Source: Flaviramulus multivorans | GTDB taxonomy: Bacteria; Bacteroidota; Bacteroidia; Flavobacteriales; Flavobacteriaceae | Assembly (NCBI RefSeq): GCF_021728415.1 | Contig: NZ_JAKKDV010000001.1 | Location: 477,977-541,976, forward strand | DNA: 64,000 bases | Reading direction: 5' to 3' | Part shown: positions 32,199 to 41,127 of the stretch, piece by piece | Numbering within the stretch: the stretch's first letter is position 1 | How the letters are laid out: every line of letters begins with the position of its first letter | Notes under the pieces: generated by a model | The model's input: the letters and a program-made list of their open reading frames with translations, nothing else | Told to the model about the DNA's origin: nothing | Databases searched by the model: none | Position numbers and translations under genes: made by a program

Positions 32199-34061
32199 TT
32201 AATGTACGTTTTTAACATTATTCTTAATCCATTTCATACATTGTTTAAACGATTCAAAAATATGTTCCCGAGGAATTAAATCTGGAATAATATCAATTCG
32301 CTCCATCATATATTTTGGTTGTTTTAGAAGACCGACAAATAGGACTTGAATATTCTTTTTGCTTAATTCTTGAAGCATATCCTCCATAGCATAAAGCCCC
32401 GATTGATCCATATATTGCATACGCCCCAATCGAATAACAACAGTACTTGCCGTATCTGGGATTTGAGCTGTTAATTGTTGAAAATCGCTGGTAGAACCAA
32501 AAAACAAAGGTCCTTTTATATGCTTAATAAAAACTTCTTCTTTAAAGGCCTCTGGGAAACCTGCTTCATCTGCCCAAGCTTCTTCTTTAAGTGGTTTAAC
32601 ATCGCTTCGCTCTGCCGTTAAATCACCTATTTTTTTCATAAACATTAAAGAGGCTATTATTAACCCAATTCCAACTGCGTAAACTAAATTCCAAAAGGTA
32701 GAAAGAAATAAAACTACAAGCATTATTAGTACTTCCGAACTCATTTTAAAGGGTCCTATTTTCATATCTCGAGGTAAACTAGGAATGGCTTTTAACCCTT
32801 TATAATCCATAACTCCTATACCTACAGTAATTAATATTCCCGCTAAAACTGCTGCTGGTATTTTTGATGCTACAGGACCTAAGCCTAAAAGAATTATAAA
32901 CAACAAAATTCCAGCAATCATACCAGAAAGTTTCGTTTTACCACCAGAGGTGATGTTTACTACAGTACGGATAGTTGCTCCAGCTCCTGGAATCCCTCCA
33001 AAAATAGCTGCAATACTATTACCTATACCTTGCCCTACTAACTCTTGATTAGGTTTGTGTTTGGTTTTAGTCATGTTATCTGCAACAACACTGGTTAATA
33101 AAGAGTCGATGGCTCCTAACAGTGCTAAAGTTAGCGCTGTAAAAATATAAGGCGTTATGCTGCTTAATTTAAAACTAGTGAAAATTTCTAAGTTAGGAAT
33201 AGGTAAGCCGCTAGGAATTTCTTCAATTGGTCGATATTCTAAACCAAATCCAACCGCAATTCCAGACATAACTATTAAGGCGACTAATGTACTAGGTACC
33301 GCCTTTGTAATACGTTTGAAGCCATATATTATAAAAATGGTTCCTAAGGCTAATATCAATTCTAACCAATTAATGTTCTGCAGAGCTTTTGGTAATGCCT
33401 TAATAGCACCTAAAGCACCTGAGGCTTCTTTGGCTGCTAAGGTTTGAGATTCTTTTAAAATATCCGCCTCAGTAATTTTTTCAGCTCTACTAATAGTTTC
33501 TTTAAAATCTTCGAGTACTAAAATGCCCTCTCCAGCCTCTTCTTTTAAAATATTTTCAAGAATAACTTCTTCGGCTTGCACTTTAAAAGTATCTACAAAC
33601 TCCAAGTCTTCTTTTGGATAATATCCTAAAGATGGTAATATTTGAGTAAGTAAAATTATAACCCCTATGGCGGTCATAAAACCAGAAACTACTGGATATG
33701 GAATGTACCTTATGTATTTTCCTAGACCTAAAGCGCCCAGTCCAATTTGCATTAATCCAGCAAGTAAAAATACCGTTAAAATAACGGGTAATGCTTTATT
33801 AACATCGCCATCGTTAACCGCAATAATACTCGCAATAATAACCATACTTACCGCCGTCATTGGCGCAGTAGGTCCTGAAATTTGCGTATTTGTTCCCCCA
33901 AAAAGGGCGGCAAAAAAGCTTATAAAAATGGCACCGTATAATCCAGCAGTCGGTCCTAAACCTGATGACACCCCGAATGCTAATGCTAACGGCAATGCTA
34001 CAATACCTGCTGTGATGCCTCCAAAAGCATCCCCTTTAATGTTTGAGAACAAATTTTTCAT
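32199..34061 (-). CDS. SulP-family inorganic anion transporter with STAS domain
   Basis: Inner-membrane SLC26/SulP carrier of 620 residues, probably for bicarbonate or sulfate. A membrane domain (about 10-480, with SGLGPTAGLYGAIF and PTAPMTA) and a C-terminal STAS domain (about 510-615; VVIRLGRMQYMDQSGLYAMEDML) are present. It has an unusual acidic insert of some 65 residues at about 150-215 (FVDTFKVQAEEVILEN onward), not expected in short SulP loops. It is separated from the DUF2490 gene by a terminator, so it may be expressed apart from the carbonic anhydrase genes although it points the same way. Bicarbonate as substrate is inferred from context. Confidence 0.87.
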   Translation of the reverse strand: MKNLFSNIKGDAFGGITAGIVALPLALAFGVSSGLGPTAGLYGAIFISFFAALFGGTNTQISGPTAPMTAVSMVIIASIIAVNDGDVNKALPVILTVFLLAGLMQIGLGALGLGKYIRYIPYPVVSGFMTAIGVIILLTQILPSLGYYPKEDLEFVDTFKVQAEEVILENILKEEAGEGILVLEDFKETISRAEKITEADILKESQTLAAKEASGALGAIKALPKALQNINWLELILALGTIFIIYGFKRITKAVPSTLVALIVMSGIAVGFGLEYRPIEEIPSGLPIPNLEIFTSFKLSSITPYIFTALTLALLGAIDSLLTSVVADNMTKTKHKPNQELVGQGIGNSIAAIFGGIPGAGATIRTVVNITSGGKTKLSGMIAGILLFIILLGLGPVASKIPAAVLAGILITVGIGVMDYKGLKAIPSLPRDMKIGPFKMSSEVLIMLVVLFLSTFWNLVYAVGIGLIIASLMFMKKIGDLTAERSDVKPLKEEAWADEAGFPEAFKEEVFIKHIKGPLFFGSTSDFQQLTAQIPDTASTVVIRLGRMQYMDQSGLYAMEDMLQELSKKNIQVLFVGLLKQPKYMMERIDIIPDLIPREHIFESFKQCMKWIKNNVKNVH

Positions 34062-34103
34062 TTTTTCTTATTTTAAAATATTAATATAATACTTCTTATT
34101 TAA

Positions 34104-34135
34104 AAAACGCTAATATCAAATGATATTAGCGTTTT
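34104..34135. terminator. Intrinsic terminator between DUF2490 and SulP genes
   Basis: Perfect 14-bp stem AAAACGCTAATATC, loop AAAT, GATATTAGCGTTTT, about 17 bp past the DUF2490 stop (34152). On the minus strand it continues as TTTTTTAAAT. It divides the anion-transport cluster into two transcription units or attenuates the second. Confidence 0.85.
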
Positions 34136-34151
34136 AAATTTAATTGTTTTT

Positions 34152-34820
34152 CTAGAAGTTGACAAATGTTAGTATGTTCAACTGGTCTCTACTCGTGGTT
34201 TCAAAAAACTGATTCATGTAACCAAGCTCTACCCTTATATTTTGGTTGACGTTATATCCAATACCTCCATACAATCGGTTTCTATCAAAAATAGCTGTTT
34301 TGGTATTTAGGAATATCTCATTGTATGCCGATAGATAAAATTTACTCATATTGTCTTCTTTAACACAAAGCGGAATGTTTGCTGATAAAAAATATCTAAA
34401 TCTCAGTTTGAAATCGGATTCTACGAAACGTTGCTCAAATCTATAACGGTGGCCTAATTTAACACTTCCAATTTTTTGATTTAATACAAGTTGCTGAAAA
34501 ATTCGATGCTCATTTACAGACACTTTTTCGTCTGTACTGCCTACATAGTTTTCAGATAAAATATACCCGTAACCCAACAAAATATTGTTTTTGTTGTCAT
34601 TAAAACTATATCCTAAACCTGTTCTTAATAGTAACTGTTCTAAATCGCCAATAGCATTATAATTACGATACTGAACCTCGTTATGCAAATTCCACTTAGA
34701 ATTTAATTTTTTATTACCAATGTAAATAAGCCAATTACCAAAATTACTATCTTGAGATTGAGCAAATATTGGCAGCAGTAACAGTAAAGTTAATGCTGCC
34801 AAACTTATTTTCTTTTTCAT
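34152..34820 (-). CDS. DUF2490-family outer-membrane beta-barrel-like protein
   Basis: Signal peptide (MKKKISLAALTLLLLLPIFAQSQ), then a 200-residue amphipathic beta-strand series rich in aromatic ends (FGNWLIYIGNKKLNSKWNLHNEVQYRNYN; GIGYNVNQNIRVELGYMNQF) and a terminal FVNF, as in outer-membrane barrels. The DUF2490 function is unknown. Its position between carbonic anhydrase and SulP genes suggests a pore for anions or a cluster-specific outer-membrane protein (inference). Confidence 0.82.
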   Translation of the reverse strand: MKKKISLAALTLLLLLPIFAQSQDSNFGNWLIYIGNKKLNSKWNLHNEVQYRNYNAIGDLEQLLLRTGLGYSFNDNKNNILLGYGYILSENYVGSTDEKVSVNEHRIFQQLVLNQKIGSVKLGHRYRFEQRFVESDFKLRFRYFLSANIPLCVKEDNMSKFYLSAYNEIFLNTKTAIFDRNRLYGGIGYNVNQNIRVELGYMNQFFETTSRDQLNILTFVNF

Positions 34821-34937
34821 CTGTTTACATTTTTATTGATTTTATCTGTCAGATGTAATTCGCCAATAATCATTTCGTGTGGTATCAACTTTTTGTTATG
34901 GCTCATTTCAAATTTATTTTTTCCATTTACGGTGTTT

Positions 34938-35567
34938 TTAATCATAAAACTCAACAGCTCCTGAATTAATATCGTACATGGCGCCAATAATTTTAATTTC
35001 ACCCTTTTTTTCCATTTCAGAAAGTATTGGACTTTCTTGATGAATTCTTTGAATTGTTAATTCGACATTCTTTTTTGCAACAGAATCAACAAACTCTAAA
35101 TTTTTTGAATTTCTTAAACTCGCATCTTTAGGTTCGGAAGTAGCGTTTACTGCAGGAGTAATCTTCTCAATAAGCTTTGTTAAGTTCCCCATTTTAGCAT
35201 CATCGCAGGCGCCTTTTACCGCTCCACAGCTAGTATGACCTAAAACAACTATAAGCTTTGTGCCTGCAAGTTTACAAGCAAACTCCATACTTCCTAAAAT
35301 ATCTTCGTTTACAAAATTACCCGCAATCCTTACACTAAAAATGTCTCCTAGCCCTTGGTCAAAAACCAATTCTGCTGATACTCTAGAATCAATACAACTT
35401 AATATAGTAGCGAATGGAAATTGCCCTTCGCTGGTATCGTTTACTTGTTCTAATAAGTTTCTGTTAGCTTTTAAATTGTTTTGAAATCTAACATTTCCTT
35501 CTTTTAAGAATTCTATCGCCTTTTTTGGCGTCATGGTTGCTTGTGTTTCTCTTGTATGTGCTTTCAT
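34938..35567 (-). CDS. Beta-class carbonic anhydrase
   Basis: Interconverts CO2 and bicarbonate. Zinc ligands: Cys and Asp of SCIDSR (near residue 58), and His and Cys of GHTSCGAVKGA (near 110-113). LVFDQGLGDIFSVRIAGNFV is also typical. The 209 residues are normal, and no export signal is evident, so it is cytosolic. It lies 31 bp after the SulP gene ending at 35599, on the same strand. The pairing suggests uptake and conversion of bicarbonate or CO2, a common anaplerotic aid in marine Bacteroidota. Confidence 0.94.
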   Translation of the reverse strand: MKAHTRETQATMTPKKAIEFLKEGNVRFQNNLKANRNLLEQVNDTSEGQFPFATILSCIDSRVSAELVFDQGLGDIFSVRIAGNFVNEDILGSMEFACKLAGTKLIVVLGHTSCGAVKGACDDAKMGNLTKLIEKITPAVNATSEPKDASLRNSKNLEFVDSVAKKNVELTIQRIHQESPILSEMEKKGEIKIIGAMYDINSGAVEFYD

Positions 35568-35598
35568 AATGTATTATTTAATTTATATTGTTAAAATT

Positions 35599-37170
35599 TT
35601 AAGCTGACTTTGGTCTTAATTTAAAAAATTCTATAAAACTGTCTGGATTTTCAACGGTTCCACGTTCAGAGATTAACTGAATATCTATATTTCTCTCTTT
35701 TGCTTTAAAAGCGAAATCATCTAATATTTCTATAATATCGTTATCTAGATACCTTGTTTTTCGAACGTCCAATTCTAAATAAGTATCTTTTGGTAAACTA
35801 TCTAATTCTTTTAATATCGCTCCTTTATTAAAAAATGTTACTTCTTCTGCTAGTGTCATTTTAATTTTATGCTTACCATTACTCTTATCTTCGATATGTA
35901 AAAAGTGAGAATTTTGATAACTTTTGATAAGAATTACAACAATGCCTACTAATAATCCTAAGCCTATTCCCCACAATAAATCTATGAAAATAATTCCTAA
36001 CACTGTAACATTAAAAGGTACCCATTGCTTCCACCCTAAATCGTACATTTTTTTGAATAATGCAGGTTTGGCTAATTTGTAACCCACAATTAATAATATA
36101 GCTGCTAAAACAGATAATGGAATCATGTTTAGTAATCTAGGAATCAAAATTATTGAGGTTAAAAGGAAAAAGCCGTGAATAATAGCAGATGCCTTACTAC
36201 GTCCTCCTGATTGAATATTTGCCGAACTTCGAACAATTACTTGAGTTATTGGCAAACCACCTATCATCCCAGAAATAATGTTACCCGTTCCTTGAGCGAG
36301 TAATTCTCTGTTTGTAGGTGTTACGTTTTTATGTGGGTCTAATTTATCAGTAGCCTCAACACATAATAAGGTTTCTAAACTGGCAACAAGTGCTATTGTA
36401 AACGCTACTATCCAAACATCGGGATTAGTAATTACTGAAAAGTTTGGAAAACTAAACTGTTGTAAAAAGGAGTTTGTATCTTCTGGTACAGGAACACTAA
36501 CTAAATGAGATTGTGTAATGGCCAATGTTTCATTTGAGCTTGTTATGACATAAAAAATAATGCCAACTACAACAGCTACAAGTGGCCCTTGTATTAACTG
36601 AAATATTTTACCCTTTTTTGATAATACTTTATCCCATAGCAACAAAATTGCTAAACCAATTACACCGACTATTGTTGATCCTAATTGAATATGATCGAAG
36701 ATATTTAGTATTTGGGAAACAGTGCCTTCACCTCCTTCAGTTTTAAAAAAGGTAAATGCTTTATCATAACCAAAAAAGTGAGGAATTTGTTTAAGAATAA
36801 TAATAATCCCTATACCAGTTAGCATCCCTTTGATGACTGATGATGGGAAATAGTATCCGATAATACCTGCCCTTAAAACACCAAATAATAATTGAATAAT
36901 CCCGCCTAATACAACCGCGACCAGAAAGTTTTCATAACTTCCTAATGTTGCTATCGCAGCCAAAACAATAGCGGCTAATCCAGCAGCTGGACCACTAACC
37001 CCAATTTTGGAGCCACTTAAACTCCCTACAACAATACCTCCAACAATACCTGCAATTAATCCTGAAAATAGTGGTGCACCACTTGCAAGTGCTATACCTA
37101 AACATAATGGTAAAGCAACAAAAAATACGACTATACTCGCTGGTAAGTCATTTTTAATAGTTTTAAACAT
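35599..37170 (-). CDS. SulP-family anion transporter, probably bicarbonate
   Basis: SLC26/SulP carrier of 523 residues, the shorter of two in this cluster. The membrane domain has about 11-13 helices with FKTIKNDLPASIVVFFVALPLCLGIALASGAPLFSGL, GLAAIVLAAIATLG and ISGMIGGLPITQVIVRSSANIQSGGRS. A short C-terminal STAS-like domain follows (about 435-520; LELDVRKTRYLDNDIIEILDDF). Being directly upstream of the carbonic anhydrase gene (31 bp), it probably imports bicarbonate (inference from the BicA analogy), although some SulP proteins carry sulfate. It is the first gene of the operon. Confidence 0.88.
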   Translation of the reverse strand: MFKTIKNDLPASIVVFFVALPLCLGIALASGAPLFSGLIAGIVGGIVVGSLSGSKIGVSGPAAGLAAIVLAAIATLGSYENFLVAVVLGGIIQLLFGVLRAGIIGYYFPSSVIKGMLTGIGIIIILKQIPHFFGYDKAFTFFKTEGGEGTVSQILNIFDHIQLGSTIVGVIGLAILLLWDKVLSKKGKIFQLIQGPLVAVVVGIIFYVITSSNETLAITQSHLVSVPVPEDTNSFLQQFSFPNFSVITNPDVWIVAFTIALVASLETLLCVEATDKLDPHKNVTPTNRELLAQGTGNIISGMIGGLPITQVIVRSSANIQSGGRSKASAIIHGFFLLTSIILIPRLLNMIPLSVLAAILLIVGYKLAKPALFKKMYDLGWKQWVPFNVTVLGIIFIDLLWGIGLGLLVGIVVILIKSYQNSHFLHIEDKSNGKHKIKMTLAEEVTFFNKGAILKELDSLPKDTYLELDVRKTRYLDNDIIEILDDFAFKAKERNIDIQLISERGTVENPDSFIEFFKLRPKSA

Positions 37171-37262
37171 AAATAAAATTCATTTTTAGCTTATAAGAAA
37201 ACTCTAAGCTGATTCATTAATAATTTCTTGTAAACAAACGATTGTCTGATTCTAAAAAAATA

Positions 37263-37547
37263 TTAAGAAATGAATTCGGGAGGAGGAGAAATTAGATTAA
37301 GGTGCGGTTTTGGATAGTTTTTAAAATAATATCCTAAATGCTTATTTGATTCAATTTTAAATATCTTAACGAACTCATTAAAGTTGTTATCCGGAAATGG
37401 TAACTTAAGGTTTTCGTTTTCTTCTTCAGCAATACTATAAAAAATAGAAATATCAACAGAATCATCTATTGCAGAAACAATCGTAGGCGCTGTTATGAGT
37501 GCGCCAAATAAGATAGAAAAGAAAATTGCAATAGCTCTTTTATTCAT
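37263..37547 (-). CDS. Small exported or membrane protein, 94 aa
   Basis: Starts MNKRAIAIFFSILFGALITAPTIVSAID, a signal peptide or single membrane helix, followed by an acidic, helical periplasmic part with SIAEEENENLKLPFPDNNFNEFVKI. I do not recognise the family. The frame opens 13 codons earlier (37586), but that segment is unlike an N-terminus. It sits between the SulP operon and the Bat operon on the same strand, 57 bp past batE's neighbour side and 92 bp before the SulP start, with no clear link to either. Confidence 0.6.
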   Translation of the reverse strand: MNKRAIAIFFSILFGALITAPTIVSAIDDSVDISIFYSIAEEENENLKLPFPDNNFNEFVKIFKIESNKHLGYYFKNYPKPHLNLISPPPEFIS

Positions 37548-37604
37548 ATAAAAAATTGAGTTGCAAATATAATACTTCAACACCATTTAATTGTTAAAAA
37601 TGTT

Positions 37605-38363
37605 TTAAAAATCCTTTAACAACTTAATATCATCTGCAACAACCCAACCTGTTTTTCCATCTGCAAGTTTAACTTCTTTCCAATTATCATACTCCTGTAA
37701 AACCTGTACTTTAGTCCCTTCGTGTAATCTAAAAGATTCTTCACTTCGATTATTAGGGTCGCTTTTCACTTTGCTCTCTTGAACAAAAACGATAGCTGGA
37801 TTGTCGTTTTTATCTAAATTATGCTTATGAAAGGCAAAGGTTAAAGTAACGCATACCAAAACTAAAGATGTTAAACTTCCTATAAACGCTAAACGCTTTT
37901 TACCTGTTGAATAAGAAAAATAATAGAGTAAAAATAACATTACAAACACAAATACTAAAACTACTGATGTTTTAGCCCAAGCATCAAAAGATAATTTATT
38001 GGTAATAGTTTTTATAAGTTTTGCAATGCCTGCATCTGGAATAATATCAATGGCATCAATAGTCATGTTTTGGGCAAAAGCCAAATTATTTTTTATATCC
38101 GAATCGTTAGGAGCTAACTGCAATGCTTTTTCATAAAAATAAATACTTGGAGCAATATTATTCAGTTTATAGTGTGCATTTGCTATATTAAAGTAAACAT
38201 CGGCAGAATGCACACCAGAATCTAATATAGCTTTGTAATTATCTATAGACTCGGCATATTTTCCCTCATTGTATAAGGCATTGGCTTTGTCAAATAAATC
38301 TTGGTTTTGACAAAATACATTTAAACTTAACAAAAACAAGAGTATGTGAAAAACGTATTTCAT
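37605..38363 (-). CDS. batE: BatE, tetratricopeptide-repeat and SH3-like protein of the Bat operon
   Basis: Last gene of the aerotolerance operon. Signal peptide, TPR units (about 25-90; LFDKANALYNEGKYAESIDNYKAIL and VYFNIANAHYKLNNIAPSIYFYEKAL), two membrane helices (about 130-150 and 158-178), then a bacterial SH3-like domain (about 190-250; RLHEGTKVQVLQEYDNWKEVKLADGKTGWV) for periplasmic binding. The ATG at 38363 lies just after the batD stop; the longer frame start at 38384 would overlap batD by 20 bp. Biochemical role unknown; the locus is linked to oxidative-stress survival. Confidence 0.88.
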   Translation of the reverse strand: MKYVFHILLFLLSLNVFCQNQDLFDKANALYNEGKYAESIDNYKAILDSGVHSADVYFNIANAHYKLNNIAPSIYFYEKALQLAPNDSDIKNNLAFAQNMTIDAIDIIPDAGIAKLIKTITNKLSFDAWAKTSVVLVFVFVMLFLLYYFSYSTGKKRLAFIGSLTSLVLVCVTLTFAFHKHNLDKNDNPAIVFVQESKVKSDPNNRSEESFRLHEGTKVQVLQEYDNWKEVKLADGKTGWVVADDIKLLKDF

Positions 38364-38364
38364 C

Positions 38365-40134
38365 TTAACGTATTTGTTTATCAATTAAAGAAATGGTTTT
38401 TGCAGCTTTATCATAGTCTTCTTGCATCGTCACAATATCCATTGGGGTATAACGCGCTAACTCACAGCTTTCCAAAATACTAACAAAATCCTTAATTACT
38501 TCATCTTCAACTTCCTTTTCTGATAGCAAATTTTGAATTTTATCTTTACTTAAATCACTAGTTTCAATATGTAATTTTGCCTTTAAGTAGTTGTGTAATG
38601 CTTTCTCAAGTGCAATGTAAAAAGCTTCTTTTTTTCCTAGAGATTTTTTGGCATTGCTTAAATACTTTCTTGCTAATTTATCGGCTTTTCTTATTCTGTT
38701 ACCATACACATCAGCATCTCTACTGGCCTTCTTGTTTCTAACAACAATCGCCAATGGAATTGCTAAAAACGGTAATAACAATAAACTCCAAAATAACTTG
38801 GTCTTGAAAAAATATTCTTGCTTAATAGCTGAAAAACTCGTTTTGGTTTTAATAAATGCAAACTGATCATTATTAAAAACAACCGCTTGTTTGTTAGTAT
38901 TTGCTGTAGCATTATTTGAGCTACTTCCACTAGTTGGTCCGTTAATAACATCAATTATAATTTCATCGGAAGATAGTCGTTTGTAAGTTTCCGTTTTTAA
39001 ATCGAAATATGAAAAAGAAATACTTGGAATTGGGTATTTGCCTTTATACTGTGGTACAATCGTGTAACTATCTGAAATACTGCCTTGCATTCCTGATAAA
39101 TTAGTATTAACATTTTCGTTATGTTCAGGTTCGTAAACTTCCAGAGAGCTTGGTAAAGATACTTTTGGGAGTTTAAACAGTTTTAAATTACCGTTACCTC
39201 TAACATTTACTTTTAGCTGAAAGGACTCGGTTGCATCCAAAGAGGTTTTTGAAGGTGTTACATCAAAATTAAAATCTCCAACAGCTCCAGTAAAATCAAC
39301 AGGTTTACCAACTTCAGGTAATGGTTTTACATTTATAGTGTTGTTACCAGCTGAAACAGTTCTATTGACTCGGGTCATTAGAACACTGCCAAAAATATCC
39401 CTTCTATTTGTAGGCACTCGCAAGGCAATATCTAAACTTAAAGGTTCAATATTTAGCTTGCCTGTTTTTTGTGGATATAACACTGTTTTTCGTAAAACAA
39501 GAAATCTGTAATCTTCTCCATTAAATGTTCCGTTTTGGACTTTTTGCCCTTGTGTATTTATATTTTGACTCCAAAAATCATTATATCGTGGACTATCAAT
39601 TTCATTCCAGTTATCCACAGCAATTTTTGGAGATACATAAAGCTTATACACCACGGTTATTGCTTCGTTTAAATACGGATTGGTTTTTGATACTTCGGCT
39701 ACTAAGTGAATGTTTTCTGATGCCAAATATGTTGGGTCGTTAGGATCTTTTGGAATATCAACTGCAGCTGTAACTTCTATTCTTATTGGGGTTGTTTTAT
39801 AAGTTTCCCCATCAATAGTTATAGAGGCTTGTGCAATTGTAAAATTACCTCGTTGTTTTGGTGCTAAAAAATAGCTATACGTTTTTTTGTATGTACGAAC
39901 CCCATTTATCCAAGAATTACTAACAGATTGATTTGGACCACCAATAACCGTAAAATTTGCAAAATCTGGCGGATTAAAATTATCTCCATCTTGATTCATT
40001 TCAAAATCTACACGTAAACGCTCATTAATTCCTAGTTGCTGCTTACTTACTTTTGCTTCAAATTTTACTTGAGCAAATGCTATAGTTGAGGTAACTAAAA
40101 ATAATATAACAAATATGTGTTTTATACGTCTCAT
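38365..40134 (-). CDS. batD: BatD, oxygen-tolerance-family exported protein
   Basis: A 589-residue protein with a signal peptide (MRRIKHIFVILFLVTSTIAFAQ), several Ig-like beta domains (VKFEAKVSKQQLGINERLRVDFEM; FNFDVTPSKTSLDATESFQLKVNVRGNGNLKLFKLP) typical of BatD, one membrane helix near 445-465 and a cytoplasmic helical tail (about 470-589) with a DUF-like KALHNYLKAKLHIETSDLSKDKI. It would act in the periplasm, anchored by its single helix, as part of the Bat complex. batE starts 1 bp after its stop. Confidence 0.9.
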   Translation of the reverse strand: MRRIKHIFVILFLVTSTIAFAQVKFEAKVSKQQLGINERLRVDFEMNQDGDNFNPPDFANFTVIGGPNQSVSNSWINGVRTYKKTYSYFLAPKQRGNFTIAQASITIDGETYKTTPIRIEVTAAVDIPKDPNDPTYLASENIHLVAEVSKTNPYLNEAITVVYKLYVSPKIAVDNWNEIDSPRYNDFWSQNINTQGQKVQNGTFNGEDYRFLVLRKTVLYPQKTGKLNIEPLSLDIALRVPTNRRDIFGSVLMTRVNRTVSAGNNTINVKPLPEVGKPVDFTGAVGDFNFDVTPSKTSLDATESFQLKVNVRGNGNLKLFKLPKVSLPSSLEVYEPEHNENVNTNLSGMQGSISDSYTIVPQYKGKYPIPSISFSYFDLKTETYKRLSSDEIIIDVINGPTSGSSSNNATANTNKQAVVFNNDQFAFIKTKTSFSAIKQEYFFKTKLFWSLLLLPFLAIPLAIVVRNKKASRDADVYGNRIRKADKLARKYLSNAKKSLGKKEAFYIALEKALHNYLKAKLHIETSDLSKDKIQNLLSEKEVEDEVIKDFVSILESCELARYTPMDIVTMQEDYDKAAKTISLIDKQIR

Positions 40135-40185
40135 TCTTCTTCAAAATGGATTGAAACTTCAGCTTTTTTTAAGCTTTAAAATTCT

Positions 40186-41025
40186 TTACCAGTCTTTCTC
40201 CGTTTTTACTTTTACACCTTTTTGCTTCTCAGCATTAATTTTTTCTTGAACTTTTTGCTCTTGGTTATTCATGGCTTCTAATAAGTTCTTTATTTGTTGA
40301 GGTGATAATTGCCCAGGTTGGGGTTTAGGTTTTTGCTGATCCTTTTTCTCTTCATCAGGCTTACCTTTGTCTTCTTTTTCATCTTTAGGTTTACCTTCAT
40401 CATCTTTTTCGTCTTCACCTTCCTTTTTCTCTTGGTCGCCTTCGTCCTTTTTATCCTCTTTATTATCGCCTTCTTTATCCTTATTTTCTTCGTTCTTTTT
40501 TTGGTCTTGGTTCTCTTTGTTTTCGTCTTTTTTATCCTCGTCCTTGTTTTGATCTTGTTGGTCTTGCTGCTGTTCCGCACAAATTTTAGCTAAGCCCAAA
40601 TTATACCTCGTTTCATCATCGGTTGGATCGTTTCGCAAAGCGTTTTTATAAGCTTCAACCGCTTCTTTACACTTTTTATTTTGCATTAAAATATTACCAA
40701 TATTATGAAATGCTTTATGTTTTTCTGGTTTTGAAGTTGCCGCTTGAGCCGCTTGTTGGTGACGATACAAGGCTTCTTCAAAATTTCCGCTAGTGTAATA
40801 AGCATTTCCCAAATTATATGTGCCAGCCACCGTTGAAGGTTTTTCTGAAATGGCTTTTCTGTACTCCATTTCAGCTGAAATAAAATCGTCTTTATTTATT
40901 AAAGTATTAGCTTCATAAACATAGTTATTTGATTTTTTTAAGGCCAATAACTGCTGCTTATCTACCTCTTGTGAAAAAGCGACTATAGAAATTAATACTG
41001 TTATAAAAGTTATTATTCTTTTCAT
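40186..41025 (-). CDS. batC: BatC, TPR protein with a long charged low-complexity tail
   Basis: Signal peptide (MKRIITFITVLISIVAFSQ), three TPR units (about 30-150; AGTYNLGNAYYTSGNFEEALYRHQQAA, AFHNIGNILMQNKKCKEAVEAYKNAL), then a repeat tract of about 90 residues made almost only of K, D, E, Q, N and G (about 152-240). The end is QIKNLLEAMNNQEQKVQEKINAEKQKG. The tract is presumably disordered and periplasmic. Repeat-driven length variation is likely. batD starts 52 bp downstream. Confidence 0.88.
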   Translation of the reverse strand: MKRIITFITVLISIVAFSQEVDKQQLLALKKSNNYVYEANTLINKDDFISAEMEYRKAISEKPSTVAGTYNLGNAYYTSGNFEEALYRHQQAAQAATSKPEKHKAFHNIGNILMQNKKCKEAVEAYKNALRNDPTDDETRYNLGLAKICAEQQQDQQDQNKDEDKKDENKENQDQKKNEENKDKEGDNKEDKKDEGDQEKKEGEDEKDDEGKPKDEKEDKGKPDEEKKDQQKPKPQPGQLSPQQIKNLLEAMNNQEQKVQEKINAEKQKGVKVKTEKDW

Positions 41026-41127
41026 TTTAAGCTGATTTCAACTTTGTTTTTATTCTAAAATTATAAAACCTAATGGTCTTTGTTCGTTAAAAAAAATATA
41101 AATCTTATTTAGTTACCCTCTTTATAG

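Noticed and set aside
34817-35002. A 61-codon leftward frame between the DUF2490 and carbonic anhydrase genes
   Set aside because: It overlaps the 3' end of the carbonic anhydrase gene and lacks any signal or recognisable fold; the real coding regions explain the sequence.
40290-40593. Several long frames on both strands inside batC
   Set aside because: They are by-products of the repetitive charged tract; batC with its TPR domain and signal peptide is the true gene.
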